DNA of 64,000 nt from Ga0074130 sp035565355 (lineage in GTDB: Bacteria; Pseudomonadota; Gammaproteobacteria; Burkholderiales; Rhodocyclaceae): NCBI GenBank assembly GCA_035565355.1, contig DATMSM010000029.1:1-64000 (forward strand). Reading direction: 5' to 3'. Positions 54,637-63,200 of this stretch are shown one piece after another. The notes under the pieces were generated by a model. The model made no database searches. It worked only from the letters and a program-made list of their open reading frames with translations, and was not told the origin of the DNA. The first letter of the stretch is position 1; each line of letters starts with the position of its first letter. A program made the translations under genes and the position numbers.

Positions 54637-55590
54637 ATGCCCTTACCCACACTGACGCTGCTGGCTCTAACCGGCGTCGCCCTGGACAGATTCTTCGGGG
54701 AGCCACGCCGCTGGCACCCGCTGGTGGGTTTCGGCAAGCTGGCGAATGGCGTCGAGCAACGGCTGCGGCGCAATGCGGCTCCCGGTCACGCGGTATTCAC
54801 GCGTGCAATCGGCCTCCTGGCCTGGGCTCTGCTGGTGGTGCCACCTGTTCTGTTCGTGTTGCAGCTCACCGTCCACTTGCCCATGGTCTGGTCGGTTCTG
54901 CTGAATGTTCTGCTGCTCTGGTTCGCCCTCGGCGCTCGCAGTCTCGACGAACATGCGCGTGCCATTGCGGTTGCGTTGTCGGCCCACGATCTGCCGACTG
55001 CGCGCCTGGCAGTCGGTCGCATCGTCTCGCGCGACACGGCGGCACTGGATGCCACAGGCGTCGCCAAGGCTGGGGTTGAAACCGTGCTTGAGAATGGCAA
55101 CGATGCGGTATTCGGCGCCCTATTCTGGTTCTTTCTCTTCGGCGGTGCCGGCGCCTTGATGTTTCGTCTGGCCAACACACTCGATGCAATGTGGGGCTAC
55201 CGCACCGACAGGCTGCGTTACTTTGGCTGGGCTGCGGCACGCATCGATGACGTACTCAACTATCTGCCGGCAAGACTGACTGCACTCAGCTACGCCATAC
55301 TCGGTAACACGCTCAATGCCTTGCGTTGCTGGAGAAATCAGGCCAGGGCATGGGACAGCCCGAATGCCGGCCCGGTCATGGCATCCGGTGCCGGTGCACT
55401 CGAAGTCAGCCTAGGCGGCGCAGCGCAATATCACGGACAAATGGAAGTACGCCCCCCGCTGGGCCAGGGCGCTGCGCCAGGCGGCAATGACATCGTCCGC
55501 GCATTGCGTCTGGTCTGGCGTGGCATATTTCTGTGGCTGGCCGTCGTGCTGCTGCTGGAACTCTCCGCATGGGGGCTGCCATATGCTTGA
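54637..55590 (+). CDS. cbiB: Adenosylcobinamide-phosphate synthase CbiB
   Basis: A membrane protein joining the aminopropanol (phosphate) arm to cobyric acid. The 317-residue protein starts with GVALDRFFGEPRRWHPLVGFGKL, the CbiB signature, and has multiple hydrophobic segments and the ENGNDAVFGALFWFFLFGG motif. It overlaps the decarboxylase gene by eight bases. (In aerobic naming it is CobD; in enteric naming CbiB.). Confidence 0.94.
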   Translation: MPLPTLTLLALTGVALDRFFGEPRRWHPLVGFGKLANGVEQRLRRNAAPGHAVFTRAIGLLAWALLVVPPVLFVLQLTVHLPMVWSVLLNVLLLWFALGARSLDEHARAIAVALSAHDLPTARLAVGRIVSRDTAALDATGVAKAGVETVLENGNDAVFGALFWFFLFGGAGALMFRLANTLDAMWGYRTDRLRYFGWAAARIDDVLNYLPARLTALSYAILGNTLNALRCWRNQARAWDSPNAGPVMASGAGALEVSLGGAAQYHGQMEVRPPLGQGAAPGGNDIVRALRLVWRGIFLWLAVVLLLELSAWGLPYA

Positions 55591-56575
55591 ACATGGCGGC
55601 CGTCTGCTGGAAGCCATACGCCGCTACGGCATTCCGCGCGAGCAGTGGCTGGATCTTTCCACCGGCATCAACCCGCACCCCTACATTCCGCCCGAGCTGC
55701 CCTTGAGTGCATGGCACCGCCTGCCAGAACCCAACGACGGATTGGAAGCGGCCGCAACCACCTGTTACGACAACGCGGCTCTCCTGCCCCTGGCCGGTTC
55801 GCAGGCAGCGATACAGGCCTTGCCGCGCTGGTTTGCAGAAACGCTGTCGACTGAAAATGTTGCCTGTGTCGGCCCGCTCTACAACGAGCATCCTGCCGCA
55901 TGGCAGACAGCAGGACATCGCGTTGCAATCTCTGCCTCGCTGGATGAGGCGCTGGAAATCGCACGCATTATTGTCCTGTGCAACCCCAACAATCCGGATG
56001 GTCGCTTGCTCGATCGAGCTACCCTGCTCGATGCCGCAGCCCGTCTGGCCACACGCGGTGGTTTTCTGATCGTGGACGAAGCTTTCATTGATCCGCACAT
56101 GCACTGCAGCGTCACTACCGCAGCCGGGCTCAGTCATCCAAATCTGATCGTGCTGCGCTCACTCGGAAAGTTCTTCGGGCTTGCCGGTGCGCGCGTGGGT
56201 TTTCTGTTCGCTGCTGATGAAATTCGCCTTGGCCTTGCCGAACTGCTGGGGCCGTGGGCTGTGTCACATCCGGCGCGGGTCGTCGCCACTGCTGCATTGA
56301 ATGATCGCGCATGGCAAGCCAGCGCCAAAACTACCTTGCTTGAATCCACTGCTCGACTGGAAGGCATGCTCGCCACGGTCGGTGTAAGTAGCGGTGTTGC
56401 ACTCTTCCGCTATCTCCCGTGCGTACACGCCGTCGAGCTGCATAAGTATCTCGCTGTCCGTGGAATCCTGACTCGCCTCTTCGAAAACTCCGCTGCGCTG
56501 CGCTTCGGCCTGCCTGGCACTGAGCCAGAGTGGAACAGGCTGGACACCGCCCTCAAAGAATGGAAAACCACATGA
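55583..56575 (+). CDS. cobD: L-threonine-O-3-phosphate decarboxylase
   Basis: A PLP aminotransferase-fold enzyme making aminopropanol phosphate for the B12 arm. The 330-residue protein has the PLP lysine motif LRSLGKFFGLAGARVGF and the HGGRLLEA start. The ATG at 55583 lies inside the cbiB end. It overlaps btuF by ATGA. Symbol note: enteric CobD equals aerobic CobC. Confidence 0.9.
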   Translation: MLEHGGRLLEAIRRYGIPREQWLDLSTGINPHPYIPPELPLSAWHRLPEPNDGLEAAATTCYDNAALLPLAGSQAAIQALPRWFAETLSTENVACVGPLYNEHPAAWQTAGHRVAISASLDEALEIARIIVLCNPNNPDGRLLDRATLLDAAARLATRGGFLIVDEAFIDPHMHCSVTTAAGLSHPNLIVLRSLGKFFGLAGARVGFLFAADEIRLGLAELLGPWAVSHPARVVATAALNDRAWQASAKTTLLESTARLEGMLATVGVSSGVALFRYLPCVHAVELHKYLAVRGILTRLFENSAALRFGLPGTEPEWNRLDTALKEWKTT

Positions 56576-57450
56576 AGCTGCCCCTCCTGCTTGCCGCTCT
56601 GCTTTTCGCGCTGACGGCGCATGCCGAAATCAGTGTGCGCGACGATACCGGTGCCGTGATCAAATTGGCCGCGCCAGCCAAGCGCATCGTCAGCCTGGCA
56701 CCACACGTTACCGAACTGCTTTATGCCGTAGGTGCAGGTAGCCAGACAATTGCAGCAGTGGAATACTCGGACTATCCGGAGGAAGCCAAGCAATTGCCAC
56801 GTGTCGGAGGCTATTCGCGTGTCGACATTGAAGCTGTAGTGGCACAGAAGCCGGATCTCGTCATTGCCTGGCAGAGCGGCAATGCCAAGGGAACCGTAGA
56901 GAAACTGCGCGCACTGGGGGTGCCGATATACCTGACTCAGCCCAGCACCATCGATGATGTCGCCACCAATCTTGAACGCTTCGGCGAGCTGACCGGTAAC
57001 GAGAAAACCGCCCGCGAAGCCGCTACCAGGTTCCGTACCCGGCTCGCGACACTAAAGAAGCAATACAGCGGCCGCACCCCTGTGCGCATCTTCTACCAGG
57101 TCTGGGAAAAACCCTTGATGACCGTAAGCTCCAAGCAGATCATCAGTGATGTGATCCGTCTTTGCGGCGGTGAAAATGTCTTTGCCGACCTCGCGCCGAT
57201 TTCACCGACCATCAGTGTTGAAGCCGTGCTGGCGGCCAACCCCGAGGTCATTACCGTCGGTGGCATGGGCAGCAAGCATCCGGAGTGGGTAGAGCCGTGG
57301 AAGCAATGGCCGCGTATCACCGCCGTACAGCGCGGCAATCTTTTCTTTATCGATCCGGTCCTGCTACAACGCCACACCCCGCGCCTGCTCGATGGTGCCG
57401 ACATCATGTGTGCGCAGCTCGACGAGGCGCGCAGCCGCCGCCCCAAATAG
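56572..57450 (+). CDS. btuF: Cobalamin ABC transporter substrate-binding protein BtuF
   Basis: A periplasmic corrinoid-binding protein. The 292-residue precursor has a signal peptide ending in AHA, then the BtuF-type KRIVSLAPHVTELLYAVGAG and VVAQKPDLVIAWQSGN motifs. The matching permease and ATPase (BtuC, BtuD) are not in this window. Its ATG overlaps the decarboxylase stop, so it is part of the cbiB-cobD-btuF unit. Heme or iron-siderophore binding proteins are relatives, but the context is B12. Confidence 0.9.
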   Translation: MKLPLLLAALLFALTAHAEISVRDDTGAVIKLAAPAKRIVSLAPHVTELLYAVGAGSQTIAAVEYSDYPEEAKQLPRVGGYSRVDIEAVVAQKPDLVIAWQSGNAKGTVEKLRALGVPIYLTQPSTIDDVATNLERFGELTGNEKTAREAATRFRTRLATLKKQYSGRTPVRIFYQVWEKPLMTVSSKQIISDVIRLCGGENVFADLAPISPTISVEAVLAANPEVITVGGMGSKHPEWVEPWKQWPRITAVQRGNLFFIDPVLLQRHTPRLLDGADIMCAQLDEARSRRPK

Positions 57451-57469
57451 CGCGCAGCGAAATAAAAGC

Positions 57470-58138
57470 TCAATAGGCAGTCGGTGTCGGTTCGGCGTCG
57501 GCCGGCCAAACGTCTGCGAACACGACCTGCTCCAGCGGCAGGCGAGCGCCCCAGCCCTGGCTTTCGAGCAAGGGCTTTTGCGGAAATTCGGCCACCGGGC
57601 CGATACACAGAATCGCAATCGGTTGCGCATCATCCGGCATGCGGAACACTTGCTTGAGCTCATTGGGTTCGAAGATCGAGACCCAGCCGAGACCAATACC
57701 CTCGGCACGCGCTGCCAGCCACATGTTCTGAATAGCGCAGGCGGCCGAGGCCAGCGCCATCTCCGGCAAGGTGCGGCGACCGAAGACATGGGGCTCGCAA
57801 CCGTCCATCAAGGCAACCACCACGATCTCGGCGCACTCGCGCAGGCCTTCCACCTTGAGGCGCAGAAACTCTTGCCCGCGCGTCGGCAAGGCAGCAGCGG
57901 TCCGCTCACGCTCGGCATCGACACTGGCGATCAGTTGTTCGCGGATCTCGCTGCGAGTGACATGCAGCAGACGCCAGGGCTGCATATAGCCGACCGAGGG
58001 GCCGGCATGAGCCGCGGCAAAGAGGCGTTGCAGCAACCCCTCCGGCAAGGCGCCCGGCACAAACGATCGCATGTCGCGACGACTCTCGATGGCCTGGTAC
58101 ACGGCGGCGATCGCCGCATCTTCAAAACGATGCTTCAT
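57470..58138 (-). CDS. bluB: 5,6-dimethylbenzimidazole synthase
   Basis: Cleaves reduced FMN with oxygen to make the B12 lower ligand. The 222-residue nitroreductase-fold protein has RRDMRSFVPGALPE, AHAGPSVGYMQPWRL and GLGWVSIF motifs matching BluB. It is coupled by ATGA to cobB and converges with btuF at 19 bases. Its presence implies an O2-using route. Confidence 0.94.
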   Translation of the reverse strand: MKHRFEDAAIAAVYQAIESRRDMRSFVPGALPEGLLQRLFAAAHAGPSVGYMQPWRLLHVTRSEIREQLIASVDAERERTAAALPTRGQEFLRLKVEGLRECAEIVVVALMDGCEPHVFGRRTLPEMALASAACAIQNMWLAARAEGIGLGWVSIFEPNELKQVFRMPDDAQPIAILCIGPVAEFPQKPLLESQGWGARLPLEQVVFADVWPADAEPTPTAY

Positions 58139-59433
58139 GCAGAAAACAATGCGGCGACTGCGGCCGGATTGGAAGGAAAGTAGAAGTGTACATAGCTGGC
58201 CGTCAAACGCTTGTGCCGGAACACGCGCTCACCTGGCGTCCCAGCGCCGCGCGAACCTCGCTTGATTGCATGGCAAAGCGGCGGCAGCTCGGTTTCGCAA
58301 GCCGAGTAGTGAAAGGTATGCCCACGCAGCGTGCCTTCGGGCAGTTCGGTTTCCTGCGCCCCCAGCGCAGCCAGTTTCTTCTGCATCACGGTGCGGCCAG
58401 GTAGCAGCCCACCCATGCGATGTTCGGCACCTTCACGGTCGGTCAGCGTCTCGAACAAGCTCATCATGCCGCCACACTCGGCCAGCAAGGGTTTGCCAAG
58501 CTCTACATGCGCGACCAATGACTGCCACAGCTCACTGCGTTTGCTTAACTGAATGACATGCAGCTCCGGGTAACCGCCCGGTAGCCAAACCGCATCACAC
58601 TCGGGCAGGGCATCGCCAGCCAACGGCGAAAAGAAACTCAGCTCGGCGCCGAGCGCCTGCAGCGTATCGAGGTTGGCCGGATAGATGAATCCGTAAGCTG
58701 CGTCTCGTGCAATCGCAATGCGCCGGCCATGCAGCAAGGGCTCCACAACGGCAGCCGGTGCTGCCGCAAAAGTCACAGGCGCAGGCATCGCAGCCGCTGC
58801 ACTTTGCTCAATCGCATCGGCCATGGCATCAAGGCGCGCCGTCAGATCGGCGATCTCGGCAGCTTGCAGCAAACCCAGATGCCGCTCCGGCAAGGCTGCC
58901 GCTTCCAGTCGTGGCAGCGCACCGAACCAGCCGATATCGGCCGGCAGGCTGGCCTGCAGAATCTTCGCGTGACCGGTACTGCCCACGTTATTGGCCAGCA
59001 CACCGGCGAAGGGAAGGTCAGGGCGGTAATGTTTGAGGCCGAATGCAATCGCAGCAAAGGTCTGCGCCATGGCGCGTGCATCGAGCACGGCCAGCACGGG
59101 AATATTGAAGCGCTGCGCCAGATCGGCGCCCGAGGGCTGACCATCGAACAAGCCCATCACGCCTTCAACCAGAATCAGGTCGGACTCCTGTGCAGCCATG
59201 TACAAGCGCTGCGCGGCATCTTCCTCGCCACACATCCAGAGATCGACATTGCAGCAGGGCCTCCCGCTGGCAATCGCATGAATCTGCGGATCAAGGAAGT
59301 CGGGGCCGCACTTGAAAACCCGCACTCGCTTGCCTTGCCGGCTGTGCAGACGTGCAAGTGCCGCCGTGACGGATGTCTTGCCCTGGCCCGAGGCCGGTGC
59401 GGCGATAAAAAGTGCGGGGCAACTCGTGCTCAA
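58135..59433 (-). CDS. cobB: Cobyrinic (hydrogenobyrinic) acid a,c-diamide synthase
   Basis: Amidates the a and c side chains. The 432-residue protein has AAPASGQGKTSVTAALAR, FKCGPDFLDP and a C-terminal amidotransferase with Cys in LAECGGMMSL. The start codon is TTG, overlapping the DUF2149 stop (TTGA) with an AAAGGA site. CobB (aerobic) and CbiA (anaerobic) are not separable by sequence alone here. Confidence 0.95.
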   Translation of the reverse strand: MSTSCPALFIAAPASGQGKTSVTAALARLHSRQGKRVRVFKCGPDFLDPQIHAIASGRPCCNVDLWMCGEEDAAQRLYMAAQESDLILVEGVMGLFDGQPSGADLAQRFNIPVLAVLDARAMAQTFAAIAFGLKHYRPDLPFAGVLANNVGSTGHAKILQASLPADIGWFGALPRLEAAALPERHLGLLQAAEIADLTARLDAMADAIEQSAAAAMPAPVTFAAAPAAVVEPLLHGRRIAIARDAAYGFIYPANLDTLQALGAELSFFSPLAGDALPECDAVWLPGGYPELHVIQLSKRSELWQSLVAHVELGKPLLAECGGMMSLFETLTDREGAEHRMGGLLPGRTVMQKKLAALGAQETELPEGTLRGHTFHYSACETELPPLCHAIKRGSRGAGTPGERVFRHKRLTASYVHFYFPSNPAAVAALFSA

Positions 59434-59792
59434 GGTTTTCCTTTGTTTATTGCAGAAGCCGCGGCTTCCGGTTCAACCAGAATCAGCTTGCCGGTCTTGG
59501 GGTCGCGAAACACTTCACCAACGCGACTGTAGCCCTGTCCCTGCAAACCCGTGCCGGTAGCAGGCCGTTCGATCTCCTGCCCTTTTTCGATAGGCGTTGG
59601 CGGCATCAGCTGCGCCTTGCCATTGGCCGCCAGGGCAGCCATCAGACCGCAGGCGAAGACCAGCATGACATCAACAAGATTGACCAGGCTGGAACGCGGG
59701 TCCTCATCGCTATCGTCAAAGCGCGCATCCAGTTTGGAGTAGAGGCGCAGCCGCTTGCGCGATGCGCGCTCTTCTTGGGCCGCTGTGCTCAC
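59430..59792 (-). CDS. DUF2149 membrane protein (ExbD-like)
   Basis: A 120-residue protein with a charged N terminus and a single membrane helix at about 35-55. The helix contains Asp41 in NLVDVMLVF, the same pattern as the essential Asp in the ExbD/TolR helix. The GTG start overlaps the stop of the ExbB-like gene (GTGA), and its end overlaps cobB. It probably forms a proton-channel pair with the ExbB-like protein; there is no direct evidence in the sequence. Confidence 0.8.
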   Translation of the reverse strand: MSTAAQEERASRKRLRLYSKLDARFDDSDEDPRSSLVNLVDVMLVFACGLMAALAANGKAQLMPPTPIEKGQEIERPATGTGLQGQGYSRVGEVFRDPKTGKLILVEPEAAASAINKGKP

Positions 59793-60232
59793 TGCACATC
59801 CTCCATGTGCTCCAGCACTTCTTCATACCAGCGGCGGCGCAGCTTGCCGATCACCAGACCGGCAATACCGGCGATAAGACCGAGTACGGTGGCATCGAAA
59901 GCCACGGTCACCGCGCTGGCAAGCTTGGAAGGATCGCCCTGGCCCAGTGCGGCAAGGCCCGGCCCGAGTGGAATGATGGTGGCCATGAGGCCCAGCATGG
60001 GTGGAATGCGCGCCAGCAGATCGGCGCGTTCCAGGCGGCGGCGTGCAAGCGCCTGCACGCGCAGGACATTGCCACTCTCACGCATCTGTTTGAGTCCCCA
60101 AAAACGCTCGCCGGCGGCCAGGCCGGCTTCAACGACGGCAATGACGCAGCCGATCAGCAGCGTCAGCATGGCAGGCCACAGCAGCCAGGTCACGGCATCG
60201 TGCAGCCAATGGAAGGATGAGACGGAATTCAT
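59789..60232 (-). CDS. MotA/TolQ/ExbB-like proton channel protein
   Basis: A 147-residue protein with three hydrophobic segments (about 10-34, 75-95 and 105-128). The ExbB/TolQ pattern PPMLGLMATIIPLGPGLAAL lies in the second. It is shorter than usual ExbB proteins. ATG at 60232 with a GGAG site, 24 bases after the CobN gene. With DUF2149 it is likely a motor or proton-conducting unit tied to CobN. Confidence 0.83.
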   Translation of the reverse strand: MNSVSSFHWLHDAVTWLLWPAMLTLLIGCVIAVVEAGLAAGERFWGLKQMRESGNVLRVQALARRRLERADLLARIPPMLGLMATIIPLGPGLAALGQGDPSKLASAVTVAFDATVLGLIAGIAGLVIGKLRRRWYEEVLEHMEDVQ

Positions 60233-60256
60233 TGTTTCTCCAAAAATCAAACTCGC

Positions 60257-63200
60257 TCAAAGAGCGCGGCGGCTACGCCACAGACCGAACAGGAACAGCG
60301 CGACGACGATGGGCAGCAGCGCCAGCAGCACATTGGATACCGTGATCTTACTTTCGACCGGCTGCACATCGTAGTAGCGCTTGTCATTCTTTGCTGCCGA
60401 CTGAACATCCGGCACAGCCTCCTTGGGCACGGGCGCAGCAGGCGCGGCTACCGGGCTGGGCGTTACCGGAGCCGAGCTGCTGGTAGCAGATGCAGCATAG
60501 GCAGAAGCCGGCAGCTGCTCGCCTCGTGCACGCGACAGCGTCGCGCCGAGCACCGCCGCATCGCTGCTGTCAAGCTGCGGCTGCAGCCAGGCCCACATCG
60601 GGTTGTTGGGCGAGGTATGGCCGGAACCGGGCAGGCCGTTCTTAGTCACCAGTCGTGCCAGTTCACCACCCATCTGCTTGATGGTAGCGGCATCGGTTTT
60701 CCAGAAACCCTTCTCCGCAGCGACCATGAAGATCGCCAGCATGTGCGCCTTGACGTGAGCGTTCTGCCCTTCGGACAGGAACTTGTTCAGCCCCAGCTTC
60801 TGCTTGTCGTCAAAGTAGGTTGCCTTGACCTCGTCCCAGGCCCAGTTCTCGACGAGGTCGGGGCGCGTCACCTGCCAGCCCCATAGATTCTCGAGGAACT
60901 CCTGCCCCATGGTGCGGGCGCCCGAATAGCCCTGCGCCATCATCGGCTTGATCCACGCCGGGTTCAGATAGCGGCCGCGGAATTCGGACAGCAGCGCTGT
61001 CGTCAATGGTTCGACGTCGGCACGTCCGGCTTCGGCATGCTGCAGCACCATGGCCTCAGGCGGCGTGCCGGTAATGTGCTCCACCGCCAGCGACATGCCG
61101 CCGAGGTAGTCAAAAGCGTCGTTGTTATCGAGCAGGCCATAGAGATTGCTGGCACGGCCATGGTAGCTGCGCTTCACATCGCCAAGGGCCAGCACCAGTG
61201 CCGCATGTGCCGGCTGGCCGCCGATGGAAGCCCCTCCGCCCGCCGCAATACCACTGGCCGCACTACCGCCGAGACCATAGGCATGGCCCATGCGCTTGAT
61301 ATACACCTCGGCAATCTCGTCACGCTCGCGCCATGCGCCTGAGCGTTCAGTCAGGCGATTGACGCCGGTACCGTACGCGCCCGGTGCGTCGCCGAAGATG
61401 CGCCAGGCCGCTTCACGGCCGGCCTCATCGATCGGCATACCCTGCTTCTGCAGTGTGCGGGTACGGGCCAGCCAACGCTCGGCAACGCGATTGTCGGCCA
61501 GGTTTTCATTGCCTCGCGGCGCATTCGGTACTGCCGCCAGTGCTGCATCCAGTGCCGGCTTCAGGGCCGCATCCCTGGCCAGCAAGGTGTCGGCTGAAGC
61601 CGCCAGCGCAAGACGGCCGCCACGATCAACAAGGTTCAACAGGTTCGGATACAGGTCGCGGAACAGGCCCGAGGTTGTCACCACCACATCGCGGCGTTTG
61701 CGATTCGGCACCAGCTTCACATCGGTGACAATGCCGCGTGGATTCCAGACCGGCTCGGCGCCCAAAAGAGAAAGGGCAAAGCCGACCATTACCCCTTCGT
61801 CACGCACGGCGTCCGAGGCCCACAGGATCACGCCCTCGCTGCCCGTATCCTTCTTCGGGTTGATGCGCGCCAGCGCCTTTTCGCGCATCTCGTTACCGAG
61901 GTTGTAGCCAATGCGCGTCGGCAAGATGTCGCCATCAACTGCATGGAAGTTGCGGCCGGTCGGCAAGGCTTCCGGCGAGCGCAGCGGATCATTGCCCTTG
62001 CCTGGCGGCACAAAGCCCCCTGCCAAGCCGGTGAGTAGACCGGCCATTTCGAGTTTCGGCGAATCCTTGAGCCTCTGCGTTACGGCCGGATCATCGATGC
62101 CACCCTGCTTCATCGACTGCAACATCAACGCCAGATTCTCCTGCGACCACGGTCGGCCGAACACATGCAGACCATAGGGCATGAACTTTTCCTGCAACTT
62201 GGTCAGGTAGTGCCCGATCTCGTGCGCCAGCAGATCATCGTCGGCCTGCTCAATGCCGATGCCTCGCACTTCAAGCACGTCGGACATGGAGGCTTCCAGC
62301 TCCTTGCGGAGATTGAGCGCCTCGACCTGTTCACGCATGGTCTTTGCGGCCTGCGCACGCAGGGTGTCGGAGCTGGAGGCTTCGTAACTTTCCACCACCT
62401 GGCGCAGCACCAGCAACTGGTCATACAGCGGTGTACTGGCAATCGGCGGCGTCAGGTGATCCACCATCACGGCCAGCCCGCGCCGCTTGGCCTGCGTGCC
62501 CTCACCCACACCGTCAACGATGTAGGGATAGACACCGGGCAGGTCGCCGGCGATCAGCGCCGGGTAATCGTCGCCGGCAAGCCCTGCAGCCTTGCCGGGC
62601 AGGAACTCATACGTTGAGTGACGGCCAACGTGAACCAGCACATCGGCCTTGAAGTCATCGCGCAGCCAGTGATAGAAGGCCAGGTACTGGTGCGGCGGCG
62701 GCACACTGGTATTGGCGTGAAGCAGCTCCTCATCCACTTCCCAGCCGCGCGGCGGCTGCGGCGCGATAAAGACATTACCGAAGCGCAGGCCCGGCACCAG
62801 CAGGCGGCCGCGCGCCACCATCACCTTGCCCGGTGCCTTGCCCCAGCCACGCAGACCTTCGATGCCTAGTGCCGAAAGCTTGTTCTTGGTCGCCGCCATA
62901 TTCGCGCAGGGCTTGCGCTTGCCACTGTCGGCAAGGCAGGCAAGATAGCCCTCCTCCAGCTTGTGCAGCAGATCCAGTGCCTTGCCGCGCTGCGGGTGAT
63001 CGGCGCCCGCGACCAGGTGATCCAGCTCCTTCAAGACTGAACTCACACGGGCTCGGCCGATGGCACGCTCGCTGCGGCGTTCGGCCTCCAGCACATCGGC
63101 ATGCAGCCGGCCTAGCGGCCCTTCTGTCATCTCCCCCTGAACGCGCGGCGGCAAGGTTGAAAACCAGCGCGCGTATTCGTCCTGCGGCACGCCGTTGACG

